A stretch of DNA of 55,379 bases from SAR202 cluster bacterium (GTDB lineage: Bacteria > Chloroflexota > Dehalococcoidia > Lucifugimonadales > GCA-2712585), in NCBI GenBank assembly GCA_016872285.1, contig VGZZ01000013.1:1-55379 (forward strand). The letters are read 5' to 3'. Shown in pieces: positions 32,952 through 43,845 of this stretch. The position numbers were made by a program, and so were the translations under genes. Position 1 is the stretch's first letter. Every line of letters begins with the position of its first letter. The notes beneath the pieces were generated by a model. The model was not told the origin of the DNA, searched no databases, and saw nothing but the letters and a program-made list of their open reading frames with translations.

Positions 32952-33980
32952 TCACACCACCACCATCCCGTCCCCAAAACTGTAAAACCTGTAACCCTCC
33001 CGTATCGCCTCCTCATACGCCCCCTTCAGCCGCTCCCACCCCGCCAACGCCGACGTCAGCATTAGCGGCGTGCTGCGAGGCAGATGGAAGTTGGTCACAA
33101 ATACATCCACCATCCTGAACCGATGCCCCGGCAGTATCAGCAGCCTCGCCCGACCCGCCGTCGCCGCCAGCCCCGACTCGCCCCGCTCTTCCGACCACAA
33201 TGCCGCCTGCTCCAGGCTCCGCACGCTGGTAGTCCCCACCGCCACTACTCGACTGCCCTCCCGCCTCGCCGAATTCACCGCCTCCGCTGTGGCTGCGGTT
33301 ATCTGAAAGAACTCCGTATGTATCTTGTGCTGTCGAGGGTCCTCCACCTCCACCGGCCTGAAGGTGTCCAGCCCAACGTGCAGCGTCACGTAGGCCACCC
33401 TTACCCCCTGGCCCTTCAGTTCCCCCAATAACCGATTCGTAAAATGAAGCCCCGCCGTTGGCGCGGCGGCGCTCCCCGACTCACGAGCGTATACCGTCTG
33501 GTACCGCTCTCGATTTTCCAGCGGCGCGTGGATGTACGGCGGCAGCGGGACCTGCCCCCACTTCTCCATCCCCTCCTCCATCGAAAGCCGCACCACCCGC
33601 AGTCCGTCCTCGCTCCGCTCCCGCACCTCCACCTCCACGTCCGCCCCCTCTACCACAAACCGCGCGCCCGGCTGTAACCGGCGTCCCGGCTGCCCAATGG
33701 CCTTCCACACCCCCGGCGACAGCCTCTCCAGCAGTAGAAACTCGGCACCGCCGCCGCTTCCGACCCGCTTGGCGCGAATACGCGCGGGTATCACTCGGCT
33801 GTCATTCAGCACCAGCAGATCGCCGACCCGCAGCCACCGACCAATCTCGTGAAACCGGGCGTGCTCAATATCACCAGTCTCTCGATGCAATACCAGGAGT
33901 CGTGAAGAGTCACGGGGTTCCACGGGATGCTGGGCTATAAGATCAGGAGGCAGGTGGTAATCAAAATCACTGGTCTTCAT
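32952..33980 (-). CDS. queA: tRNA preQ1(34) S-adenosylmethionine ribosyltransferase-isomerase
   Basis: 342-residue QueA. It transfers and isomerises the ribose of SAM onto 7-aminomethyl-7-deazaguanine at tRNA position 34, giving epoxyqueuosine. The family N-terminus is clear (M-K-T-S-D-F-D-Y-H-L-P-P-D-L-I-A-Q-H-P), and the later P-T-A-G-L-H-F-T motif and V-T-L-H-V-G-L-D-T-F segment are present. The start is set at M-K-T-S-D-F; a GTG five codons earlier is less likely. Its product is the substrate of QueG/QueH. The RdhA-like protein at 18368 is a QueG relative but differs in length, so no link is claimed. Confidence 0.95.
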   Translation of the reverse strand: MKTSDFDYHLPPDLIAQHPVEPRDSSRLLVLHRETGDIEHARFHEIGRWLRVGDLLVLNDSRVIPARIRAKRVGSGGGAEFLLLERLSPGVWKAIGQPGRRLQPGARFVVEGADVEVEVRERSEDGLRVVRLSMEEGMEKWGQVPLPPYIHAPLENRERYQTVYARESGSAAAPTAGLHFTNRLLGELKGQGVRVAYVTLHVGLDTFRPVEVEDPRQHKIHTEFFQITAATAEAVNSARREGSRVVAVGTTSVRSLEQAALWSEERGESGLAATAGRARLLILPGHRFRMVDVFVTNFHLPRSTPLMLTSALAGWERLKGAYEEAIREGYRFYSFGDGMVVV

Positions 33981-34081
33981 AGAACGCCTGACCACTAAGT
34001 ATAAGCAATGGGCTAAAGTCGCGTGTTGAGGGCGGCATTTCGAATGTTATAATTAGCCCAGCTACTCACGAGGCTTGAAGT

Positions 34082-34567
34082 TTGGTTACAAAAGACACGT
34101 TTCGACAGAGCATGGCCCGTTTCGCCACCGGCGTTACCGTGGTCACCACCCTTAGCGGCCAGGGCAAAATCCACGGCATGACCGCCAACTCCTTCACGTC
34201 CGTCTGCCTGGACCCTCCCCTTGTCCTGGTATGCGTGGACTTCCGCACCAGCACCCACGGCTATATCGAAGCTACCAAAGCCATGGGCGTCAACGTCTTG
34301 AGCGAAAAACAGCAGGACGTAGGCAGGTACTTCGCCAGGAAACCCGCCGACCGCGTTGGTCCCGAGCCTTACAAGTACGCCCTCGGCCAGAGCAAGCTGC
34401 CTATCATCGAAGGCGCCCTGGCCTTCTTCGGGTGCCGCGTCATCGACACCCATGTCCACGGCGACCACTCCATCTACATCGGCCAGGTCGAGGAAGTAGT
34501 CCTCGGCAACTCCGACAAGCCCCTGCTCTTCTACGAAAGCAAGTTTACCCAGCTAAACCCGCAGTAG
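34082..34567 (+). CDS. Flavin reductase-like (DIM6/NTAB family) protein
   Basis: 161-residue FMN-binding reductase of the flavin reductase-like family, which supplies reduced flavin to partner monooxygenases. The sequence shows the F-A-T-G-V-T-V-V-T-T motif near residue 14-23, the M-T-A-N-S-F-T-S-V-C-L-D-P-P-L-V-L-V-C segment near 33-51, and a C-terminal H-S-I-Y-I-G-Q-V-E strand. The start is TTG; GAGG lies eight or nine bases upstream. Seven bases separate its stop from the convergent gyrA stop. A partner is not adjacent. Confidence 0.85.
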   Translation: MVTKDTFRQSMARFATGVTVVTTLSGQGKIHGMTANSFTSVCLDPPLVLVCVDFRTSTHGYIEATKAMGVNVLSEKQQDVGRYFARKPADRVGPEPYKYALGQSKLPIIEGALAFFGCRVIDTHVHGDHSIYIGQVEEVVLGNSDKPLLFYESKFTQLNPQ

Positions 34568-34575
34568 GTCTGGCC

Positions 34576-37044
<2,469 letters not shown>

Positions 37045-37148
37045 TATTCACTCCAACTCTCTTTCTTATCTTCTAATTCTGTCTTATGGTAACCTGCGCC
37101 TTCAATTCCTAAACCAGCGCATTTCCACCAATTTGCCACATATCGGCG

Positions 37149-37823
37149 TTAAAACCGTCCCTCGGACACCCGTTCCGTCGCGAACAACCTGGCCCGCTCC
37201 ACAAAGGCCTGCATCACGTTGCCGAACACCCTGGGCGCCTCCCCCTCCCGCTCAATGGTCGCCTGGAAGCCGATAACCCAGCTATGCTCTACGCTCTCCA
37301 GCCCCTCTATCACCCCATCCTCCACCGCGTACGCCGACGCCATAAGCCTCGGCGACCTCTGAGGCTCCTTCAAGCCCTCCGTATGGCGGCTGGTAATCTT
37401 GAAAAACCCTCCCACACCCAGAATCGCCGCCGACTTGCTCCCCGGCGATAGATAGATAGTATGTGTTGCGGCAGCGCCATTGTTCCCATCATTCGCCGCA
37501 TGTCCCTTCACGGGAATCGATGGCTTTCCCCCAAAGGCCTGGTTGAGAAGACCCAGTCCCATTCCCGTAGCTAAAATCGGCACATCCCTCTCCAATGCCC
37601 GTCGAAGGAGTGACACGTCTTCTTCCAGCCACACATTCTTCGTGACCGGCGAGATAGAAGCAGCGTCTCCGGTCACGTACAAGCCACTCATCCCATCCAG
37701 GCCGGGGCCTTGCCCTAAGTGAAGCTCATTGGACCTGACCGGCTTCACATTATACTTCGCGAGAACTCCAAAATCTGAGGAGGCTTCTCTATCGGATTTC
37801 GGAGTGAGGCTAACAATAATCAA
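37149..37823 (-). CDS. Class I glutamine amidotransferase-like protein lacking the catalytic triad
   Basis: 224-residue protein that follows the PuuD/peptidase C26-like class I amidotransferase fold (V-P-I-L-A-T-G-M-G-L-G-L-L-N-Q-A-F-G-G-K; later G-V-I-E-G-L...W-V-I-G-F-Q-A-T-I-E). The nucleophile elbow normally has G-x-C-x-G; here Cys is Gly. The catalytic W-H-P-E reads A-T-I-E, so the catalytic His is also lost, while Glu remains. Start is TTG with AAGG just upstream. It is likely a pseudoenzyme or a binding protein. Divergent from the GreA fusion. Confidence 0.7.
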   Translation of the reverse strand: MIIVSLTPKSDREASSDFGVLAKYNVKPVRSNELHLGQGPGLDGMSGLYVTGDAASISPVTKNVWLEEDVSLLRRALERDVPILATGMGLGLLNQAFGGKPSIPVKGHAANDGNNGAAATHTIYLSPGSKSAAILGVGGFFKITSRHTEGLKEPQRSPRLMASAYAVEDGVIEGLESVEHSWVIGFQATIEREGEAPRVFGNVMQAFVERARLFATERVSEGRF

Positions 37824-37915
37824 CTTGCCTTAATTATACCTGAAATTGGACAGAATTTGAAATCAATGTCACAATATACTGAGCCTTGAAAACTAGTTCT
37901 CACAGATAGCGCCCC

Positions 37916-37945
37916 TTGGCTAAAAATACTAGGGATTGCTATCCT
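37916..37945 (+). promoter_or_regulatory. Predicted promoter for the GreA fusion gene
   Basis: TTGGCT and TATCCT with 18 bases between, 34 bases before the start. Moderate matches only. Confidence 0.4.
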
Positions 37946-37979
37946 GGTGAGACATTTCACACAATAAGGAGACTGGGAC

Positions 37980-38789
37980 TTGCAGCAAAAAGTTGACCTT
38001 TCACTGTATGACGCTTACACAGCTTACGTAAACGGTGTTAAGGGCACTAACGATGCCTCCGGATTCCAGGATGTCAACCGATTTGTACAGTGGTGCGGCA
38101 AGACCAGCAGCATCTCTCAGCTTAATCCTCAAATAGTCGCCTCCTACGCCGAATGGATAGGCGCCCGCGCCGGCGACGCCTCCAAGCCCCTGGAACCCGT
38201 CAAGTCCTTTCTCACCTTCCTCAAAAAGAAGGAATATATCGAAGCCAGCCTCGCCTCCCATATCCGCATACCCAAGAGCAGGTCCAAAGCCCACGCCTCC
38301 AATGGCAGTCACGCCCCGGAACGCGCCGAGCTTTCCACCCAGGGCTATCAAGACCTGGTTAACCGCCTCGAGGCCTTGAAAGTAGAGCGAGTCAAAATCA
38401 CCGGCGATATTGGCCGCGCTATGGCCGACAAGGACTTCCGGGAGAACGCCCCCTTGGACGCCGCCAAAGAGCGCCAGGGCATGGTCGAATCCATGATCCG
38501 AGACCTGGAAGCCGCCTTAAGTACCGCCGTCGTTACCGGCGCCGGATCTTCCCATGAGACCATGCGAATCTCCCTCGGCAAGAAAGTAGTCCTTAAAGAC
38601 GCCGTCAGCGGCCGCCAGCTATCCTACACCGTCGTCCACCCGCGAGAGGCCAACCCAGCCACCGGCAAACTTTCCAGCGAGTCCCCCGTCGGCAAGGCCA
38701 TCATGAACCGCCGCCAGGGCGAAAAAGTGGAAATCACCACCCCCCGCGGCGCCATCTCCTACACCATCGAAAAAGTCCACGGCAAGTAG
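37980..38789 (+). CDS. Integrase core-binding-like domain fused to GreA/GreB factor
   Basis: 269-residue fusion. Residues about 5-100 fit a SAM-like, tyrosine-recombinase core-binding domain: F-Q-D-V-N-R-F-V-Q-W, I-S-Q-L-N-P-Q-I-V-A-S-Y, K-S-F-L-T-F-L-K-K-K-E-Y-I-E-A-S-L. No recombinase catalytic domain follows. Residues about 117-190 form the GreA coiled coil with the acidic tip (D-K-D-F-R-E-N), and 195-269 form the FKBP-like C-terminus (V-V-H-P-R-E-A...S-P-V-G-K-A-I-M). Start is TTG with AAGGAG seven bases upstream. GreA-type factors stimulate transcript cleavage in stalled RNA polymerase; the N-terminal domain may add DNA contact. Confidence 0.85.
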   Translation: MQQKVDLSLYDAYTAYVNGVKGTNDASGFQDVNRFVQWCGKTSSISQLNPQIVASYAEWIGARAGDASKPLEPVKSFLTFLKKKEYIEASLASHIRIPKSRSKAHASNGSHAPERAELSTQGYQDLVNRLEALKVERVKITGDIGRAMADKDFRENAPLDAAKERQGMVESMIRDLEAALSTAVVTGAGSSHETMRISLGKKVVLKDAVSGRQLSYTVVHPREANPATGKLSSESPVGKAIMNRRQGEKVEITTPRGAISYTIEKVHGK

Positions 38790-38856
38790 CTCGCTGGCGT
38801 CATACCAGCGAAGGCAGGGCCAGCTCCCTCTCTTAGCGATGGGTGCCAGGGGGCAC

Positions 38857-38892
38857 GTCATTTCGAGTCCGCCGTGGCGGATCGAGAAACCT
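38857..38892. repeat. GTCATTTCGAG...TCGAGAAACCT repeat, variant arms
   Basis: Outer arms GTCATTTCGAG and ATCGAGAAACCT with the tip TCCGCCGTGGCGGA, the same tip as in the copies at 38991 and 40750. Confidence 0.65.
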
Positions 38893-38990
38893 CAACAGCA
38901 CGCCTGCCAGCATAACCCTTCATGTGACTGTCAACGACTTGCTCCAAGCGGCAGATAAGCACTCCCGAGGTATGTAATAAAAAGAGTCCT

Positions 38991-39027
38991 GTCATCCTGA
39001 GTCTGCCGTAGGCGGATCGAAGGATCT
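38991..39027. repeat. GTCATCCTGAG...CGAAGGATCT repeat
   Basis: GTCATCCTGAG, tip TCTGCCGTAGGCGGA, then TCGAAGGATCT. Same layout as the copy at 40750-40786, with matching arm changes. Confidence 0.7.
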
Positions 39028-39078
39028 AATCGCCGTGACTGTTGCCACGCCCGAATGACCCCGCTTCTCCCTCCTACC

Positions 39079-40734
39079 CTACCTCCCCAAGCCCCGCACC
39101 ACCTCCTCCACCACCTCCCCTGGCACATCCCGTCGGGACACCGCCCTCCCCACCCCTTCCAGCAGCACCCACCGGATGGCCCCGCCCTCCGTCTTCTTGT
39201 CCAGCGCCATCGCCTTAAACAACCCCTCCGAGTCCACTGCCTCCACCTTGGTAGGCAGGTTGAACCGCCGCAGCAGCCGCTCCTGCCGATTTATCACATC
39301 GTCGCCAATCATCCCCATGCGATGGCTTATCCGCGCCGCCCCCATCATCCCCACCGACACCCCCTCGCCGTGCAGGTACTTCCCGTACGACGTCGTCGCC
39401 TCCAGCGCATGGCCCATTGTGTGCCCGTAGTTCAGCAATATGCGACGCCCCAGCGTCTCCCGCTCGTCCTCCGACACAATCTGCGCCTTGATAGCCATGC
39501 TCCGGCGTATAACCTGCGTCGATATATCCCGTTCCAGCGCCATCAGCGCCTCGGCGTGCTCCTCGAACACATCCACCAGCCCGGCGTCGAGGATGAAGCC
39601 GTGTTTGATAGCCTCGCACCAGCCCTCCGCCAGCTCCCGTTTCCCCAGGGTGGTCAGCGCCTGCGGGTCCGCCAGCACCATCTGCGGCTGATAAAACGCC
39701 CCCACCAGGTTCTTGGCCTGCGGCATGTTCACCGCTACCTTCCCTCCTATGGAGGCGTCCACCATCGCCGCCATGCTCGTCGGGACCTGGACAAAGGGCA
39801 TCCCGCGCAGGTACGTCGACGCCACGAACCCCGCCAGGTCCCCCACCACACCGCCGCCCACCGCTAAAATGGCGTGCCGGCGCTCCGCCCGCCGCGACGC
39901 CAGCCATTCGTAAATGTTCTGCGCCATAGCCAGGCTCTTGTTCTCCTCGCCCGCCGGTATCACAAACGCGTGCGCGACAATCCCCGCCTTCTGCAGCGAC
40001 CGCTGCGCCTGCCGCCCGTACAGCGGGAACACGTTGCTGTCGCTGATGATATAGACCGGCCCCTTTATCCCAATCCCCAGCAGCCGCTCCCCCAGCCTCT
40101 CCAGCAGCCCCCAGCCCACAACGATGGGGTAGCTCCCCGTCGAATGCGTCACTACCGCCGCTACCTCACTGTCCGACGACGCGCCTCCCATCATCCTCCC
40201 ACCCACCGTTTGCCACGCCCGCGCCACCTCCGCCGCCGCCTGCGCCTCCGTCAAATAGTCCGTCGACACCGTCCAATGCGCCATCGAATAATACGGCTGT
40301 CGCTGGGCCTTCAGCTCCCGTATACGCTTTAACGGCTCTCGCGATGCCAGCATGGGCCGCTCCTCAGGGTTCCGTCCTCCCCCCTGCGCCGACAGCCTCT
40401 TGTAAATCGTCTCCGGGCTCGCCTCCAACCCTACCACCAGCCCGCTCCCAAAGCACACCTCCCGGTTCCCCTCATCCATCAGCGCGCCGCCGCCCGTCGC
40501 AATGACCCGTCGTGTGCCCCCGCAGGCCCGCCGCACCTCCTCCCCCTCCATCCTCCGGAACACCACCTCCCCCTCCTGCGCGAATATCTTCGTCACCGAC
40601 TTCCCCGCCCGTTTCACAATCTCCGCGTCGGTGTCGACAAACTCCCACCCCAGGGTTCGGGCCGCCAGCGCCCCCACGGCGCTCTTCCCCGTCCCCGAGA
40701 ATCCAGTCAGGATTATGTTCTCTTTAGCCGCCAT
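39079..40734 (-). CDS. aroKB: Bifunctional shikimate kinase/3-dehydroquinate synthase
   Basis: 551-residue fusion. Residues 1-170 are shikimate kinase: Walker A G11-F-S-G-T-G-K-S, D-T-D-A-E-I near 34-39 and A-T-G-G-G-A-L near 79-85. Residues about 190-551 are 3-dehydroquinate synthase: G-G-G-V-V-G-D-L-A-G-F near 299-309, V-P-T-S-M-A-A-M-V-D-A-S-I-G-G-K-V-A-V-N near 323-340, and N-Y-G-H-T-M-G-H-A-L-E near 452. It catalyses the second and fifth steps of the shikimate pathway. aroC and aroE are on the same strand further upstream, so the chromosome region supplies four of seven pathway steps. Confidence 0.95.
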   Translation of the reverse strand: MAAKENIILTGFSGTGKSAVGALAARTLGWEFVDTDAEIVKRAGKSVTKIFAQEGEVVFRRMEGEEVRRACGGTRRVIATGGGALMDEGNREVCFGSGLVVGLEASPETIYKRLSAQGGGRNPEERPMLASREPLKRIRELKAQRQPYYSMAHWTVSTDYLTEAQAAAEVARAWQTVGGRMMGGASSDSEVAAVVTHSTGSYPIVVGWGLLERLGERLLGIGIKGPVYIISDSNVFPLYGRQAQRSLQKAGIVAHAFVIPAGEENKSLAMAQNIYEWLASRRAERRHAILAVGGGVVGDLAGFVASTYLRGMPFVQVPTSMAAMVDASIGGKVAVNMPQAKNLVGAFYQPQMVLADPQALTTLGKRELAEGWCEAIKHGFILDAGLVDVFEEHAEALMALERDISTQVIRRSMAIKAQIVSEDERETLGRRILLNYGHTMGHALEATTSYGKYLHGEGVSVGMMGAARISHRMGMIGDDVINRQERLLRRFNLPTKVEAVDSEGLFKAMALDKKTEGGAIRWVLLEGVGRAVSRRDVPGEVVEEVVRGLGR

Positions 40735-40749
40735 AAATCGCCAACGTTT

Positions 40750-40786
40750 GTCATTCTGAGTCCGCCGTAGGCGGATCGAAGAATCT
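40750..40786. repeat. GTCATTCTGAG...CGAAGAATCT repeat
   Basis: GTCATTCTGAG, perfect tip TCCGCCGTAGGCGGA, then TCGAAGAATCT. Located directly after the aroKB start region on the - strand upstream side. Confidence 0.75.
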
Positions 40787-40971
40787 GATCACCACGCTAG
40801 CTTGTTCACGCCGAATTATAAAGCAAAGCGATTCACAAGCCTCTCTTCTTAATTCCTCTCCTCAGCACAAAGGCCGAGCCTTCGCCGAGAACCGACATTT
40901 TAGCATGGGTAGACGTGACAATGACAAATAAAACCGGTCAAAATAGCAGAGCGCCCGTCCCTTCAAATCCC

Positions 40972-41349
40972 CTAATCGCGCACAGCAATCTCAATCGCCG
41001 ACTTGAGGTCCTCTTCCTTCACAGGTTTTGTGATAACCCTAATCATTCCCACCGGGAGGGCTTCCAGGGCTCGGTAACTGTTTGCGTCGTCTCCATGAGC
41101 CGTAATGAATATTACCGGGATTGGACGGGCCCGCTGAATACGCTCCGCAGCCTCTATTCCATCAGCCCTTCCACCCAGCACAATGTCCATAAGCACCAGG
41201 TCCGGCTTGAATTTGGCAGCCTTCTCTACGGCCTCCGGTCCTGAGGTAGCCACATCCACGTCGGTGTAACCCCAGCCCCTGGGCATCCTTCTCAAGTCCA
41301 GGGCCACCACCCGTTCGTCCTCGACAATTAATATACGAGCCTTTTCCAC
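40972..41349 (-). CDS. Response regulator (receiver-only)
   Basis: 125-residue stand-alone receiver domain. Acidic pocket E-D-E near residue 10, phospho-acceptor Asp in L-V-L-M-D-I-V-L-G-G near 54, Thr in F-I-T-A-H-G near 82 and Lys in I-T-K-P-V-K near 108. It starts inside the 3' end of the kinase gene (22-base overlap), so the two are almost certainly cotranscribed and act together. No output domain is present; it probably signals through protein contact. Confidence 0.92.
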   Translation of the reverse strand: MEKARILIVEDERVVALDLRRMPRGWGYTDVDVATSGPEAVEKAAKFKPDLVLMDIVLGGRADGIEAAERIQRARPIPVIFITAHGDDANSYRALEALPVGMIRVITKPVKEEDLKSAIEIAVRD

Positions 41350-43736
41350 GCTACATCATCCCCCCCGACCTGGGTAAACCTGATCCGGAAGGCTGTCCCG
41401 ATATTTCCGTTCAATGCGTCCTGTTCCAGTTCAATCGTACCACGCAGCTGATGGGTTAGTTCGTTGGCTAGCTGTAATCCTAAACTCTCCGTCTTGCGAA
41501 AGTCCAACCCCGCCGGCAGGCCCACACCGTCGTCCGCCACCCTCAGGCTGAAGCGCCCCGGCTCCTCCTCTCGAAACTCGATCCGAATACTCCCTTTCCT
41601 GCCGCCTGGAAAGGCATATTTAATCGCGTTGGTCATCAGCTCGTTGAGTATCAGCCCGCAAAGCACCGCCGTATCAAGCTCCAGAGACCCTTTGTCTGCA
41701 TCCAGCGTGACCTTTACCCGCTCAGGCTCCACGTTGTATGAATGCAGCAGGCTGTCAGCTAGATTCCGAATGTAACCGGCCATGTCTATCCCGGCCAGGT
41801 CTTTGGACTGAAATAGCTTGTCGTGAATCAGCGCTATAGATCGGATGCGCTCCTGGCTCTCTTGAAACTTTGCCCTGGCCTGGGGGTCCCTAATCTCGTC
41901 CGCCTGCATACTGAGCAGACTCAAAGTGATTTGTAGATTATTCTTCACACGATGGTGGATCTCTTTTAGAAGAACGTCCTTCTCTCGCAGCGAGGCTTTG
42001 ATCTGCTCCTCCGCGCGCTTCCGCTCCGTGATATCACGGGCTATCTTTGACGCGCCAATAATCTTGCCCGCGCTGTCTCTAAGCGGAGATATCGTCAGAG
42101 AGATGGGTAATCTCTGGCCGTCCTTACTAATACGCACAGTATCATAATGCTCTATTCGTTCACCACGGCGAATGCGACCCATATTCATCTGCTCTTCGTC
42201 TATGCGGTCAGGCGGTATGATAAAGGTGATAGAACGACCAATAGCTTCCTCCGCGGTGTAACCGAAGATTCGTTCCGCTCCCTTGTTCCAACTCGTAATG
42301 GTCCCATTCAAGTCCTTGCTGACTATCGCATCCGATGTGGATTCAACTATAGCAGCAAGGCGCGCACGTTCTCCCTCCGCCCGCTTCCGCTCCGTGATGT
42401 CTTGGAATACAACTATCAGACCAACAATCGAGCCCTGCTGGTCCCGCAACGGCGACGACGAGTAGGAGACTGGGAAAAAACTTCTGTCCTTGCTAATAAA
42501 GATATCTTCAAAATCCTTCAGCACTTTGCCTTCATGTGCCACCTTAAAACCTGCGCACTCTTCGATAGGGAACGGCGTGCCGTCAGGGCGCTTGTAATGA
42601 GTCACATCATGCATCCTGCGGCCAATTAATTCTTCAGATGTCCATCCAAATAACCTTTCCGACTCAGGATTCATGTACGTGACTAGGCCATGAGTATCCA
42701 CGGTGTACATTCCTTCACCCATGTTGGCCGTAGTTGTCTGGTTAAGTTCCAGTAACCGGCGGGCCTCGGCCTCGCTCCTACGTAGCGACTCCTCCGCCTG
42801 CTTACGCTCGGTGATGTCGCGAGTGAAGCAACGGGTATGAATAAATCGGTCTCCTTGCCAATAAACATTGGAATCGATAAGGACGTACTTTATCGAGCCG
42901 TCCTTGCACCGCAGTCGCGCCTCATAACTGTGCAGTTCTTCTCTATTGCTGAGACGCCGTAGGAAGTCCTCAATCACGGCCTGGTCTGCGTGGAACTCCG
43001 AGATGTGATGGCCTATATACTCCTCGCGGGTATAGCCCAGGAGGTCTACCTCCGCCTGGTTTACCCAGATCACACGGCCATCAGGCCCCACCCAGTGCAG
43101 GCCAATGGTAGCGTTTTCAACAAAATCGGTCAGCTCCTGTTCCTTACGCCACAGCGCTTCTTCTGCCCGCCTGCGCTCCGAGATGTCCACCAGCATGTTG
43201 ATGCCGCCGGTAATTCTGCCTTCGGCATCGCGCAACGGTGTCGGATAATGGGCGAACCAGATGCGCTTCCCGTCCGGCCTCTCCGCAATGGCCTCAGCGC
43301 CACGGACAGTTCTCCCCTCCTTTAGCGCAATAGCCATGGGGCACTCGTCGTGGGGCATCGGTCTGCCGTCCGGATAGTAGAGCTTCCAGCTAATACACCA
43401 CTTATCGCTGCCTAGCTCCGGCACGCGGCCGGAAAATTCCACGGCTGCCGGGCTGAAGTAAGTAAGGCGGCCCTCCGCGTCCGTCGTGTAGATTGCCGCT
43501 GGCAGCACATCGAACATCTGGCTAAAGCTGTGCTCGCCTCCAATCAGCGTTTCTTCGACCCCTCTGCGCCCGTTGGTCTTACCCGCCCCATTGCTCCCAC
43601 GAGCGCCCTTGCCGTCTTTGCTCCGACCGTTGCTGGAATTACGAGGCCCACGGCCCGAAGTTCCAGGGGTGGAAATGGGGGTTGCGTCTACTGAGGACTG
43701 TGGGGAATTTTGCGGCAGCTTCTTCGCCCTTGACAT
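41328..43736 (-). CDS. PAS-rich sensor histidine kinase (HisKA_2 type)
   Basis: 802-residue, apparently soluble sensor kinase. A Ser/Gly/Asn-rich N-terminus (about 1-65) is followed by four PAS domains, each closed by a D-I-T-E-R-(K/R)-(R/Q)-A-E type PAC tail (about 70-190, 200-320, 325-455, 460-590). The phosphotransfer domain (about 600-675) is HisKA_2, with the acceptor His in L-K-E-I-H-H-R-V-K-N-N-L-Q. HATPase_c (about 690-795) shows N-E-L-M-T-N-A-I-K-Y, A-D-D-G-V-G-L-P and the S-L-G-L-Q-L-A-N boxes. GGGGGTCGAG precedes the ATG. The cognate response regulator overlaps its end. Signal unknown, but PAS modules often sense redox, light or small molecules. Confidence 0.92.
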   Translation of the reverse strand: MSRAKKLPQNSPQSSVDATPISTPGTSGRGPRNSSNGRSKDGKGARGSNGAGKTNGRRGVEETLIGGEHSFSQMFDVLPAAIYTTDAEGRLTYFSPAAVEFSGRVPELGSDKWCISWKLYYPDGRPMPHDECPMAIALKEGRTVRGAEAIAERPDGKRIWFAHYPTPLRDAEGRITGGINMLVDISERRRAEEALWRKEQELTDFVENATIGLHWVGPDGRVIWVNQAEVDLLGYTREEYIGHHISEFHADQAVIEDFLRRLSNREELHSYEARLRCKDGSIKYVLIDSNVYWQGDRFIHTRCFTRDITERKQAEESLRRSEAEARRLLELNQTTTANMGEGMYTVDTHGLVTYMNPESERLFGWTSEELIGRRMHDVTHYKRPDGTPFPIEECAGFKVAHEGKVLKDFEDIFISKDRSFFPVSYSSSPLRDQQGSIVGLIVVFQDITERKRAEGERARLAAIVESTSDAIVSKDLNGTITSWNKGAERIFGYTAEEAIGRSITFIIPPDRIDEEQMNMGRIRRGERIEHYDTVRISKDGQRLPISLTISPLRDSAGKIIGASKIARDITERKRAEEQIKASLREKDVLLKEIHHRVKNNLQITLSLLSMQADEIRDPQARAKFQESQERIRSIALIHDKLFQSKDLAGIDMAGYIRNLADSLLHSYNVEPERVKVTLDADKGSLELDTAVLCGLILNELMTNAIKYAFPGGRKGSIRIEFREEEPGRFSLRVADDGVGLPAGLDFRKTESLGLQLANELTHQLRGTIELEQDALNGNIGTAFRIRFTQVGGDDVAWKRLVY

Positions 43737-43845
43737 TGACTCGACCCCCTAAGCCAATGCCAACTGGCAGCGACAGTAATACTTACACCATCCTCGGCTA
43801 ATTGGATTACGGTGTCAAGGCGGCCCCTCCGCCGTCCAGCAGCCC

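Noticed and set aside
37980-38270. Phage integrase gene
   Set aside because: Only the core-binding part is present and a full GreA follows in frame; no catalytic Arg-His-Tyr residues exist.
38791-38811. Terminator after the GreA fusion
   Set aside because: TCGCTGG / CCAGCGA is only a 7-bp stem with a 7-base loop and no T-run, so it was not called.
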